Of a DNA stretch of 45,443 bases, positions 33,964 to 41,287 are shown piece after piece. Positions within the stretch are counted from its first letter, which is position 1; the number at the start of each line of letters is the position of its first letter. The notes under the pieces were generated by a model. That model was not told the origin of the DNA. It was given only the letters and a program-made list of their open reading frames with translations, and ran no database searches. The DNA is taken from assembly GCA_002368795.1 (NCBI GenBank), contig DFFG01000060.1:18633-64075 (forward strand). The letters are read 5' to 3'. The position numbers were made by a program, and so were the translations under genes. The DNA is from Eubacterium sp. UBA3782. GTDB lineage: Bacteria; Bacillota; Clostridia; Lachnospirales; Lachnospiraceae.

Positions 33964-35232
33964 ATGACATTGGATTATATCGAGACCATGCGCAGAAAGG
34001 AAAACCTGTGCAAGGCATATGTGCAGAAGGCCGATGACGAGTACAGCCGCAAGGGTATGCACACCAAGGAGGAGGGCCGGTACATCCAGGAGGCCGTTAA
34101 GCTTCAGTACGAGATGGCTCAGATCAGCGACGGTGCCGAGCGGGATTTCCATATCCGGCGGCAGAAGGAGCTCAACACCCGGCTGAACGAGATCGTCATG
34201 ACGGTCAGCCCGGAGGTCTATCAGCGGCTGATGGCAAAGCGCCAGAAGGATGATGACAGCAAAAACGTCAATCACTCAAATACGGCCGGAGCCGCAAAGG
34301 CAAAGGACAGCCAGGATGAGATCAGCGAGGAGACCATCGGCAAGTGGTTCCGTGAGAGCCCGAAGCATTCCTTTGAGGATGTGGCGGGCATGGGCGCCCT
34401 GAAGGAGCAGCTCAAGGAGTGCGCCGTCGACACCCACCTTTCCGAGATCCGGAAATACCTGGATATGAAGCAGCTCCACTCCTTCTTCTTCATCGGACCT
34501 CCCGGCTGCGGCAAGACCTTCATCATCGAGGCTTTTGCCCACGAGCTGATGCAGAAGGATTACAAGTACCTGTCTGTGGACGCTTCGGCGATCCTCAGCC
34601 GTTACGTCGGCGACGCGGAAAAGACCATTACCCGCCTGTTTGAGGAGGCGGAAAAAGCGGCGCCCTGCATCCTGTTTCTGGATGAGGTGGATGGTGTCTG
34701 CAAGAACCGGTCGCTCCCGGATCTTCCGGTGTGGGCGTCCAACATGACGACGGCATTTCTGACCGCCTACAACCGGATCAACTCCTCCGACAAGCCGATT
34801 ATCTTTATCGGGGCAACCAACTATCCCAGTCAGGTGGACAACGCCATGCTCGACCGTGTGCAGATCATCCGGGTGCCGTTCCCGGACAGAGACGCCCGTG
34901 CCGCAGCCTTCCACCGGGCCTTCGACAAGATCTTTGTCATCGAAGAGGGCTTTGGGGCCGAGGAGATGGCCGCACGGACAAATACCTACAATTATCGTGA
35001 CATCGACCGCCTCTGCGAACTGATCAAAAAGGCGGTGCTTAAGGAGGTCATGGAAAAATACGGAAATGAGGCGGAGGCTGTCCGCGCGCTGCAAAGCGGC
35101 GAGTACAAGCTGACTGACGAGCTGTTTTCCACCGTCCAGGCCGGCTATGTTCCCTCGCCCAAGGAGGAGATCATCCGTGAGCTGGATGATTTTGAAAAGG
35201 CGCAGGAAGACCGCCAGAATGCGGTTGGATAA
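33964..35232 (+). CDS. Classic AAA ATPase, Vps4/FtsH-like, with helical N-terminal domain
   Basis: 422 residues. Residues 1-95 form a helical domain (KAYVQKADDEY, EEGRYIQEAVKLQYEMAQIS) comparable in size and pattern to an MIT domain, then a linker rich in Lys, Asp, Asn and Ser. The AAA module starts at FEDVAGMGALKEQLKE (137 on): Walker A GPPGCGKT (178-185), pore loop RYVGDAEKT (213-221), Walker B CILFLDE (235-241), sensor-1 GATN (283-286) and a putative arginine finger in MLDRV. All catalytic residues are present, so it should be an active unfoldase or disassembly motor. GAGGTGAG supports the ATG at 33964. It is paired with a second, degenerate AAA gene 23 bases later. Confidence 0.9.
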   Translation: MTLDYIETMRRKENLCKAYVQKADDEYSRKGMHTKEEGRYIQEAVKLQYEMAQISDGAERDFHIRRQKELNTRLNEIVMTVSPEVYQRLMAKRQKDDDSKNVNHSNTAGAAKAKDSQDEISEETIGKWFRESPKHSFEDVAGMGALKEQLKECAVDTHLSEIRKYLDMKQLHSFFFIGPPGCGKTFIIEAFAHELMQKDYKYLSVDASAILSRYVGDAEKTITRLFEEAEKAAPCILFLDEVDGVCKNRSLPDLPVWASNMTTAFLTAYNRINSSDKPIIFIGATNYPSQVDNAMLDRVQIIRVPFPDRDARAAAFHRAFDKIFVIEEGFGAEEMAARTNTYNYRDIDRLCELIKKAVLKEVMEKYGNEAEAVRALQSGEYKLTDELFSTVQAGYVPSPKEEIIRELDDFEKAQEDRQNAVG

Positions 35233-35255
35233 CGAAGACGGCAGGGTAGGATGGA

Positions 35256-36254
35256 ATGAGCAGGTATGAGATAAAGACCGCCAGCTTCACTCTGGAGGAC
35301 GCGGACAGGATCGCCGGCCGGGAATACTGGAAGATCATGCTGTATGCCAGCCTGGCCAATGAGGATATGGACACGCTGCTGATGCTGGAGCGGTGCAGCG
35401 CGCTCTGCCTTGCAGGCCCTCCCGGCACAGGCAAGCACACGCTGGCTGAGGGCTTTGCCGGAACGGCGCTTGCCCAGGGCTGGCATGTGTTCCGGGCGGA
35501 TGGAAGAACGCTGAAAACAAAAGGCGAAAACTCTTTGGAGCAGCATATCCATGAGCTGTTTGTGGAGACGATGGGGCAGAAATCCGTCCTGATCCTGGAT
35601 AAGATCGACAGCGGGATCTGGGAATCGGTGCTGCGGGAATTCGACGCATTTCCAAAGACACTGCCTTTCGTCCTCCTGATTCTGGAGGAGAACCCAAAGG
35701 CGCAGGCATTCTGCCGGGGAGGACAGGTCATGCTCTGTCCTGTCGGCCTTCCCTCGCGGAAGGAGCGGGAAGCCTTCTTTGAGCTGAAGAAAAACGGCAT
35801 TATGCGCAGGGCAGATGAGAAGGGAAACCGCATTCCCGGTTATGACTGGCAGGCAGAGGTCACCGAAGGTTTTGATTATAACCAGCTGACGGACGCCGTA
35901 CGGCAGACAAGGCTGATCATGAAATTTCATGCGCTGAAAGGCTTTGGCGGCGACCGGGCGAGGGTCATCGCCGGTTACCGGAAGGAAGAATTTGGCCTGA
36001 CAGAGGACATTTTTCTGCAGGCTGTCGGACAGGTAAAGCTGCGGATGCAAAAGGCGGATGATGACAGGATCCCGCCGATCCAGGTGGTTGTAAACGGGCA
36101 GCCTGGCACAGCGGCCATGCCGCAGCAGGAGAGACAGCCGGAGAGCGAAGAAATCTGGAATGAGGAGAGCAGAAGCGGCGGGACCTATACGATGGAGGAT
36201 TCCATCCGTGATGTTCATTCCAGGCTGGTCATTCCGCCGGATCCCGGGACGTAA
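35256..36254 (+). CDS. Degenerate AAA-family protein, probably not an active ATPase
   Basis: 332 residues. The P-loop reads GPPGTGKH (54-61), with His in place of the conserved Ser/Thr that binds magnesium. The Walker B reads LILDKID (112-118), with Lys116 where the catalytic Glu is expected. A C-terminal helical lid-like region follows (VTEGFDYNQLTDAVRQTR, ADDDRIPPIQ), then a flexible tail. It probably keeps the AAA fold as a regulatory or structural partner of the active AAA protein encoded just upstream. Function is inferred from context. Confidence 0.85.
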   Translation: MSRYEIKTASFTLEDADRIAGREYWKIMLYASLANEDMDTLLMLERCSALCLAGPPGTGKHTLAEGFAGTALAQGWHVFRADGRTLKTKGENSLEQHIHELFVETMGQKSVLILDKIDSGIWESVLREFDAFPKTLPFVLLILEENPKAQAFCRGGQVMLCPVGLPSRKEREAFFELKKNGIMRRADEKGNRIPGYDWQAEVTEGFDYNQLTDAVRQTRLIMKFHALKGFGGDRARVIAGYRKEEFGLTEDIFLQAVGQVKLRMQKADDDRIPPIQVVVNGQPGTAAMPQQERQPESEEIWNEESRSGGTYTMEDSIRDVHSRLVIPPDPGT

Positions 36255-36269
36255 AGCTGGAGGAACAAG

Positions 36270-36902
36270 ATGAAGCTGACATGTGAGATTTGCGGGGGCA
36301 CCCTGGAGGTGCAGGCAGGCGGCCATCTGGTCATCTGCCTGGACTGTGGGCTGACCTACTCAAAAAAACGGCTGCAGGAGCTGATCGCCCAGAGCAGGGC
36401 GGAGGGCGCCCCGGAGAACAGGCCGGAATACGGGCAGCCGGATACGGATACAAGGGAAGATAGGATAGAAGCTGAGGATGAGGCATACAGATACAGCGCT
36501 CCAGAAGAAGGCGAAGTGTTCTGTTCCTTTTTTCCGGATCTCGGACCGGCAGACATTGGTCTGCCGGAGCCGGGCGGCATAGATCCAATCTCTTTGACAG
36601 AGCTGGAAGCCTGGCTGAAGCTTCCTGTCCATCTGCCAAAGCCTGAAGGCGATAAGCGCTGGCGGCGGGCAGACTATGGCAGGGCCAGATATGCAGATCC
36701 AGAGCCGGAGACGGATCGCTGGGCTGCCGGAGACGTGCAGGAGGATAGCAAAGATGCATCCTCTGTGGACCCGGCAAGTTTCTGGAAGATGGCCGGGGAT
36801 CTGGGACCGGCAGGCGCCAGCCGGATACGAAAAGAGTTCGTCGGACCGGACAGCATGCGGTCCGGAACGGCGTGGGCTGAGGAAGAGCCACATAGAAGAT
36901 AA
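36270..36902 (+). CDS. Zinc-ribbon protein with acidic disordered body
   Basis: 210 residues. The N-terminal 40 residues are a zinc ribbon (CEIC...CLDC) starting MKLTCEICGG, nearly matching the start of the protein at 41288 (MKLTCEVCGG), so these heads are homologous. The rest is acidic and Pro-rich with no recognised domain, containing LTELEAWLKLPVHLP as a possible interaction helix. No membrane segment. GGAGG lies upstream of the ATG. Likely an adaptor; function unknown. Confidence 0.75.
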   Translation: MKLTCEICGGTLEVQAGGHLVICLDCGLTYSKKRLQELIAQSRAEGAPENRPEYGQPDTDTREDRIEAEDEAYRYSAPEEGEVFCSFFPDLGPADIGLPEPGGIDPISLTELEAWLKLPVHLPKPEGDKRWRRADYGRARYADPEPETDRWAAGDVQEDSKDASSVDPASFWKMAGDLGPAGASRIRKEFVGPDSMRSGTAWAEEEPHRR

Positions 36903-36932
36903 AAAATAGTGATGGCAGGAAGTATGGAAAAT

Positions 36933-37343
36933 ATGTCTTTAGTTGCGATCATCGTTGCTGCGGTTATTGTACTGATCATCGTGATCATGGCCGTAAACTC
37001 CGGTAAGAAGAAAAAGAAGAGTGAAGCCGCATCGGGTTTTCGGAGCAGTGTTTCCGCCGGAATGACCGGTTCTGCCGGAACATCCGGACCCAGGATCCAT
37101 CCCGGCACAGGAGGTACGGCAGGACCGGCAGCATCCGCCGGATCCGGGTCTGGTCCGGGTCCCTCCTCTTCCCCCTTACACAGAGGAGGAAAAATGCCTG
37201 GCCCGAACGACCAGATCCTTGGACGGGAGATCAGTCCGGTCTATGTATACCGGGATAACCGGCGCGTCTGGGTCTGTCCGGACTGCGAAGGAGAAAACAG
37301 CGAAGATGAAATGATATGCTGCATCTGCGGCCGAAGGAGATAA
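36933..37343 (+). CDS. Small membrane-anchored zinc-ribbon protein
   Basis: About 136 residues. The N-terminal membrane helix (about residues 2-21) is followed at once by the basic KKKKK, which by the positive-inside rule puts the body in the cytoplasm. A Gly/Ser/Pro-rich flexible linker leads to a C-terminal zinc ribbon (VWVCPDC...ICCICGRRR). The start is uncertain among GTG 36909, ATG 36912, ATG 36924 and ATG 36933; AGGAAG at 36917-36922 best fits 36933. It could tether the operon's soluble proteins to the membrane. Confidence 0.7.
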   Translation: MSLVAIIVAAVIVLIIVIMAVNSGKKKKKSEAASGFRSSVSAGMTGSAGTSGPRIHPGTGGTAGPAASAGSGSGPGPSSSPLHRGGKMPGPNDQILGREISPVYVYRDNRRVWVCPDCEGENSEDEMICCICGRRR

Positions 37344-37347
37344 GGAT

Positions 37348-38538
37348 ATGTTCTGTAAAAAATGTGGAATGCGGATCAGACAGGGAGTGGACAGCTGTCC
37401 CCACTGCGGTGCGCCGGCGGAGCTGGCAGAGTATTGCGGCGGCTTCTGGGGGCTGACCGGATCGGCGGCCGGAGAGACGGCCGGAGCCCAGGCCGAAGAG
37501 ATGCAGGATGCGGCGGAGAGCCCGGCATTTGGCGGCGGACAGGAGGAGCCTTCTGCCGGCCGTATGGGCGGTTTCCGACAAATTGCCGCTTCGGAAAATG
37601 ACCAGGAGAGCTATAGGGAGGAGGAGATCTCCTCCAGAGAAAAGCGCAGAAGACAGCGGGATCAGCAGAAGATCCGGCTGCTTAGCATCACGGCCGGCGC
37701 CGCAGCGATCATTGCCATAGCGGCTATGGGCGGATGTATATCCAACCAGCGGCAGATCAAAGTCCAGGATGGGGGGCTTGCCGGAACAAATATAGAGCTG
37801 TCTGAACAGAACACTGCGCTTGTGCAGGAGAAAAATGAGCTTGAGCAGCAGGTCAAAATGCTGAAGACACAGCTTGATCAGGCAAAGGCCAGCGAGGCAG
37901 AGGAAAGTGCGAGTATCCTTCACTCTGAGGCGAAGACGGAATCGGAGAATGAACCAGAGGACGCGGCCGCTGCTGCGGACAAAGAAGCTCTTGAAAAGGA
38001 GCTGGAGGAGCTGAAGAGCGGGGAGGTCTTGATCGGAACGATCCTGTACAATCCGGATCCGTACGATCAGTGGACCGATTATGCCCGGGATGAGAACGGA
38101 GATCCGGTCGTCTTTTATTCCTATTATGGCGGAATCCTGACAGAAGAGCGGTTCTACGATATCAGTTATGAATCGGAAGGAACGTATGACGCGGATGGAA
38201 ATCCAATCAGCGTGTACACAGCAGACGGAAGCATCCTGTTTGAAAATCCGGAGACGGCTGAAGCGGAGAATGCGGAAGGAACATCCGGAGATATCCCGGA
38301 GTCAGGTGATGGTGCTCCGGATCAGGAGGGCATGACAGACACCGGCATGAATGAAAGCCAGATGGCGGAGGGCTCTGGAGATGGAGGGCTTATTGTGGAT
38401 GATGGAACTGCTTCAGCCTCATCTGCAAATTCTTCCACGACAGAAGGCGGGCTGAATAATAATCCGATGGCCCCCAGCCACAACGGCAATCCAAATTACA
38501 ACGGCGGTCTTATGCCGCGCAGCGGAAACGGCTACTGA
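37348..38538 (+). CDS. Zinc-ribbon membrane protein with extracytoplasmic coiled coil
   Basis: 396 residues. The N-terminus MFCKKCGMRIRQ...CPHCG is a zinc_ribbon_2-type knuckle (cysteines 3, 6, 17 and 20), then an acidic linker, a basic stretch (EKRRRQRDQQK) and one membrane helix at about 111-130. The part after it includes a short coiled coil (ELSEQNTALVQEKNELEQQ), a small folded region with YNPDPYDQWTDYARD, and a low-complexity Gly/Ser/Asn tail. Positive-inside placing gives a cytoplasmic zinc ribbon and an outside C-terminal part. Function unknown; a transmembrane sensor or anchor is plausible from the context. Confidence 0.78.
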   Translation: MFCKKCGMRIRQGVDSCPHCGAPAELAEYCGGFWGLTGSAAGETAGAQAEEMQDAAESPAFGGGQEEPSAGRMGGFRQIAASENDQESYREEEISSREKRRRQRDQQKIRLLSITAGAAAIIAIAAMGGCISNQRQIKVQDGGLAGTNIELSEQNTALVQEKNELEQQVKMLKTQLDQAKASEAEESASILHSEAKTESENEPEDAAAAADKEALEKELEELKSGEVLIGTILYNPDPYDQWTDYARDENGDPVVFYSYYGGILTEERFYDISYESEGTYDADGNPISVYTADGSILFENPETAEAENAEGTSGDIPESGDGAPDQEGMTDTGMNESQMAEGSGDGGLIVDDGTASASSANSSTTEGGLNNNPMAPSHNGNPNYNGGLMPRSGNGY

Positions 38539-38602
38539 TGAACGATCCTTTCCGGCAGATGATAGCCTGCCGGGAGAGACGGATAAATGAGAGGGATAAA
38601 GA

Positions 38603-39283
38603 ATGGCTTACAAACTGACCTTTGGTATCGATCTGGTCTTTTGCATCGACGCGACCGGCAGCATGGACCATATCCTGGACACCGTAAAAAATAATGCACT
38701 GAATCTGTACAAGGATTTTCAGGAGAGAATGACCCAGAAGTATAAGAGCCCGGTGGAGCTGCGGGTACGCCTTGTGGCCTTCCGCGATTACTATTACGAC
38801 GGGGACAAGGCCATGATGGTGACAGATTTCTTCAAGCTGCCTTCCCAGGCCGCGGCCTTTGAGAAGGTCGTGCGCTATATCGAGGCAGCCGGCGGCGGCG
38901 ACAATCCGGAGGACGGACTGGAGGCTGTGGCATATGCGATCAAATCCGACTGGAACCGGACAGCCATGAAAAAGCGGCATGTCATCGTCGTCTGGTCGGA
39001 CGACGGCACCCACGAGCTGGGCTTTGGAAAGACCTCCTCCTATTACCCGTCAGGCATGCCAAAAGACTTCAATGAGCTGACCATGTGGTGGGGCAGCAAA
39101 AATGCGCCGGGTCTCATGGACGAGCATGCCAAGCGGCTGATTTTGTTTACCCCGAACAAAAAGCACTGGACGCTGATGCGGGATAACTGGAACAACGTGA
39201 TCCACTATGAATCCCAGGCCAGCAACGGTCTGAAGGAATGGGACTACGATCAGATCCTGGATACGATCTCAAACAGTATTTAA
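38603..39283 (+). CDS. von Willebrand factor A (vWA) domain protein, TerY-like
   Basis: 226 residues, one cytoplasmic vWA domain. The metal-binding (MIDAS) motif reads FCIDATGSMD (D16, G19, S20 region) after the first strand LTFGIDLV; GGGDNPEDGLEA carries the later conserved Asp and surrounding residues, and VIVVWSDDGTHE another strand. It is followed ten bases later by a PP2C phosphatase gene and then a protein kinase gene, the same trio as the TerY-P triad described for Ter-associated systems. No TerD- or TerC-type gene is in the window. It probably binds a metal-dependent ligand or partner of the phosphatase and kinase. Confidence 0.9.
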   Translation: MAYKLTFGIDLVFCIDATGSMDHILDTVKNNALNLYKDFQERMTQKYKSPVELRVRLVAFRDYYYDGDKAMMVTDFFKLPSQAAAFEKVVRYIEAAGGGDNPEDGLEAVAYAIKSDWNRTAMKKRHVIVVWSDDGTHELGFGKTSSYYPSGMPKDFNELTMWWGSKNAPGLMDEHAKRLILFTPNKKHWTLMRDNWNNVIHYESQASNGLKEWDYDQILDTISNSI

Positions 39284-39293
39284 AGGAAAGATT

Positions 39294-40262
39294 ATGATTA
39301 TCGCAAATCGCAAGACATTTCTGGAACAGTTTGACAACCTTCAGGTTGTCGCCGGCGATTCCAGGCCGGGCAGAGGCGAGGACAATTTTTACTGTGCTGC
39401 CAGGGAGGACTCTGCAGTGATCGCGGCTTTTGACGGCAGCGGCGGCATGGGAGCCCGCAGGTACGAGAACTATCAGGGGCATACGGGGGCGTACATTGCG
39501 TCCCGGATCCTCAGCGGCGCTGTGTGCGACTGGTATCAGGAGGAAGCCTTCCGGCAGTGCACCACAAAGCAGGAGATCGCGGACAGCCTCAGGACTTATA
39601 TCGACCGGGGATACGCTGTCTGCCGGCAGCATGCAGGCACAGGAAAATCGCTGGTCTCCGGCACGATGGTGCGGGATTTTCCCAGTACCATGGCCATGGC
39701 GCTTGCCGTCGGTGCAGAGCAGGGGATCTCGATCTATGTGTTCTGGGCCGGGGATTCCCGCGTCTATGCGCTGGATGAGAACGGGATGCAGCAGCTGACC
39801 AGAGACGATGTGGACGATACCGATCCGCTGGACAATATCACCAGCGATGCGGCAATGACCAATGTGGTCTCCTCCGACGGCAGGTATGAGATCCACTCCC
39901 GCAAATTCACGCTGAAAAAACCGATGCTGCTGTTGGCGGAGACTGACGGCTGCTTCAAGTATTTCCAGACACCCATGGATTGTGAATACCTGTTTCTGAA
40001 AGCTATGGCGGCATCCGTGTCTCCCGAGAATTTTGAACAGAGACTGTATGAGCTGTATGATACCTATGCCGGAGATGATTATGCGCTTGGCATGATGAGC
40101 TTTGGTTATGGCTCTTTTGCCCAGATGCGGGGTGCCTTTTCGGCAAGGACTGCCTTTATGGAGGAGCAGTATATCCGGCCGCTGGAGGCTGACAGGAGCC
40201 CGGAAAATGTCCGCCGGCTCTGGGAGGACTATAGCGTTGCCTATGAACAGCACATCAGATAA
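39294..40262 (+). CDS. PP2C-family serine/threonine phosphatase
   Basis: 322 residues, soluble. PP2C metal and catalytic motifs are in order: RGEDN (27-31), AAFDGSGGMG (D47, G48), a central STMAMALAV strand, WAGDSRVYAL, ETDGCFKYF, and the C-terminal GDDYALGMM aspartates. All key acids are present, so it should be active on phosphoserine or phosphothreonine. The usual DGHGG is DGSGG here. It lies between the vWA and kinase genes and probably reverses phosphorylation by that kinase. Confidence 0.93.
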   Translation: MIIANRKTFLEQFDNLQVVAGDSRPGRGEDNFYCAAREDSAVIAAFDGSGGMGARRYENYQGHTGAYIASRILSGAVCDWYQEEAFRQCTTKQEIADSLRTYIDRGYAVCRQHAGTGKSLVSGTMVRDFPSTMAMALAVGAEQGISIYVFWAGDSRVYALDENGMQQLTRDDVDDTDPLDNITSDAAMTNVVSSDGRYEIHSRKFTLKKPMLLLAETDGCFKYFQTPMDCEYLFLKAMAASVSPENFEQRLYELYDTYAGDDYALGMMSFGYGSFAQMRGAFSARTAFMEEQYIRPLEADRSPENVRRLWEDYSVAYEQHIR

Positions 40263-40280
40263 TCTGCAGCGGAGAGCGGT

Positions 40281-41285
40281 ATGGCACAGATCATAAATGA
40301 CTATTGGCTGGACGCCCCCTTTGACAATCAGAACGCGGGCTTTTCCAGGTGGACGACAGCAACAAAAAACGGAAGAGAATTTTTTATCAAGGAATTTTTT
40401 GACCCGGTATACCCGATGGATGCCTCCGTGGCTCCCGCGGTCCGGGAACACCGGATACGGGAATGCGAACAGTACGAGCAGGCCAAACGGAAATTCTACT
40501 CCGCACTGAACACCTTTTCCGATGGAAATCTGGTTCGGGTGGAGGAGTTTTTCCGCTGCGATGCCCATTATTATCTGGTGACAGAAAAGATCAGGGCAGA
40601 CTACAAGACGGCAGACGCGATCGCACTGCTTCCGGAGAAGGACCGGCTGATGGTTTGCCTGACGGCGGCCCACGGCCTGATGCTTCTGCACCGGGCTGGG
40701 ATCGTGCATGCAGATATTAAGGAGACCAATGTGCTGATCCGCAGGTCTCCGGGCGGGATCCCCGTGGCCAAGATCATCGACTTTGACAGCGGATACTTTG
40801 AGGCAGATGCGCCGGAATCCGGTGAAGAGCTTGGCGGCGATTTTGTCTATCTGTCGCCGGAAGCCTGCCGGTTTATGTGCGGGGAGGAAGTCCGGATGAC
40901 CTGCAAGGCCGATGTCTTTTCCATGGGCCTCCTCTTTCATCAGTATCTGACCGGAGATCTGCCCTGGTATGACAGGGATCACTTCGAGTACGCCTATGAG
41001 GCGGTCCTCGAGGGCGGCATGCTGAAGCTGTCACCCCACCTGGATGAGATCGACCCCAGGCTGAAAAGCCTCATCCGGGGCATGCTGCTGCGTGATCCGG
41101 AGAGCCGGACATCATCTGAGTATGTGTACGAACAGCTCCGGGAGATCGTCTGTCCTCCTGTGGCGGAAGAACCCTGGGGGGATACGCCCTACGAGAGCGA
41201 GCCGGAGATGGAGGAGCCGGAGGCAGAGATACCGGACGAAAATTTTGACCCGGCAGCTTATTTCCATATGGGAGGTAATCTGTAA
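40281..41285 (+). CDS. Eukaryotic-like protein kinase
   Basis: 334 residues. ATP-binding lysine K37 (FFIKEFF), catalytic loop HADIKETN (143-150, with D145 and N150), metal site DFDSG (167-171) and a VYLSPEA activation-segment end are visible. Departures are HAD for HRD and DFD for DFG, but the essential Lys, Asp, Asn and Asp remain, so it is likely active. The glycine-rich loop is weak. There is no membrane segment and no PASTA domain, unlike the housekeeping PrkC. A short acidic tail follows. Third member of the vWA/PP2C/kinase trio. Substrates are likely other operon proteins. Confidence 0.92.
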   Translation: MAQIINDYWLDAPFDNQNAGFSRWTTATKNGREFFIKEFFDPVYPMDASVAPAVREHRIRECEQYEQAKRKFYSALNTFSDGNLVRVEEFFRCDAHYYLVTEKIRADYKTADAIALLPEKDRLMVCLTAAHGLMLLHRAGIVHADIKETNVLIRRSPGGIPVAKIIDFDSGYFEADAPESGEELGGDFVYLSPEACRFMCGEEVRMTCKADVFSMGLLFHQYLTGDLPWYDRDHFEYAYEAVLEGGMLKLSPHLDEIDPRLKSLIRGMLLRDPESRTSSEYVYEQLREIVCPPVAEEPWGDTPYESEPEMEEPEAEIPDENFDPAAYFHMGGNL

Positions 41286-41287
41286 AT

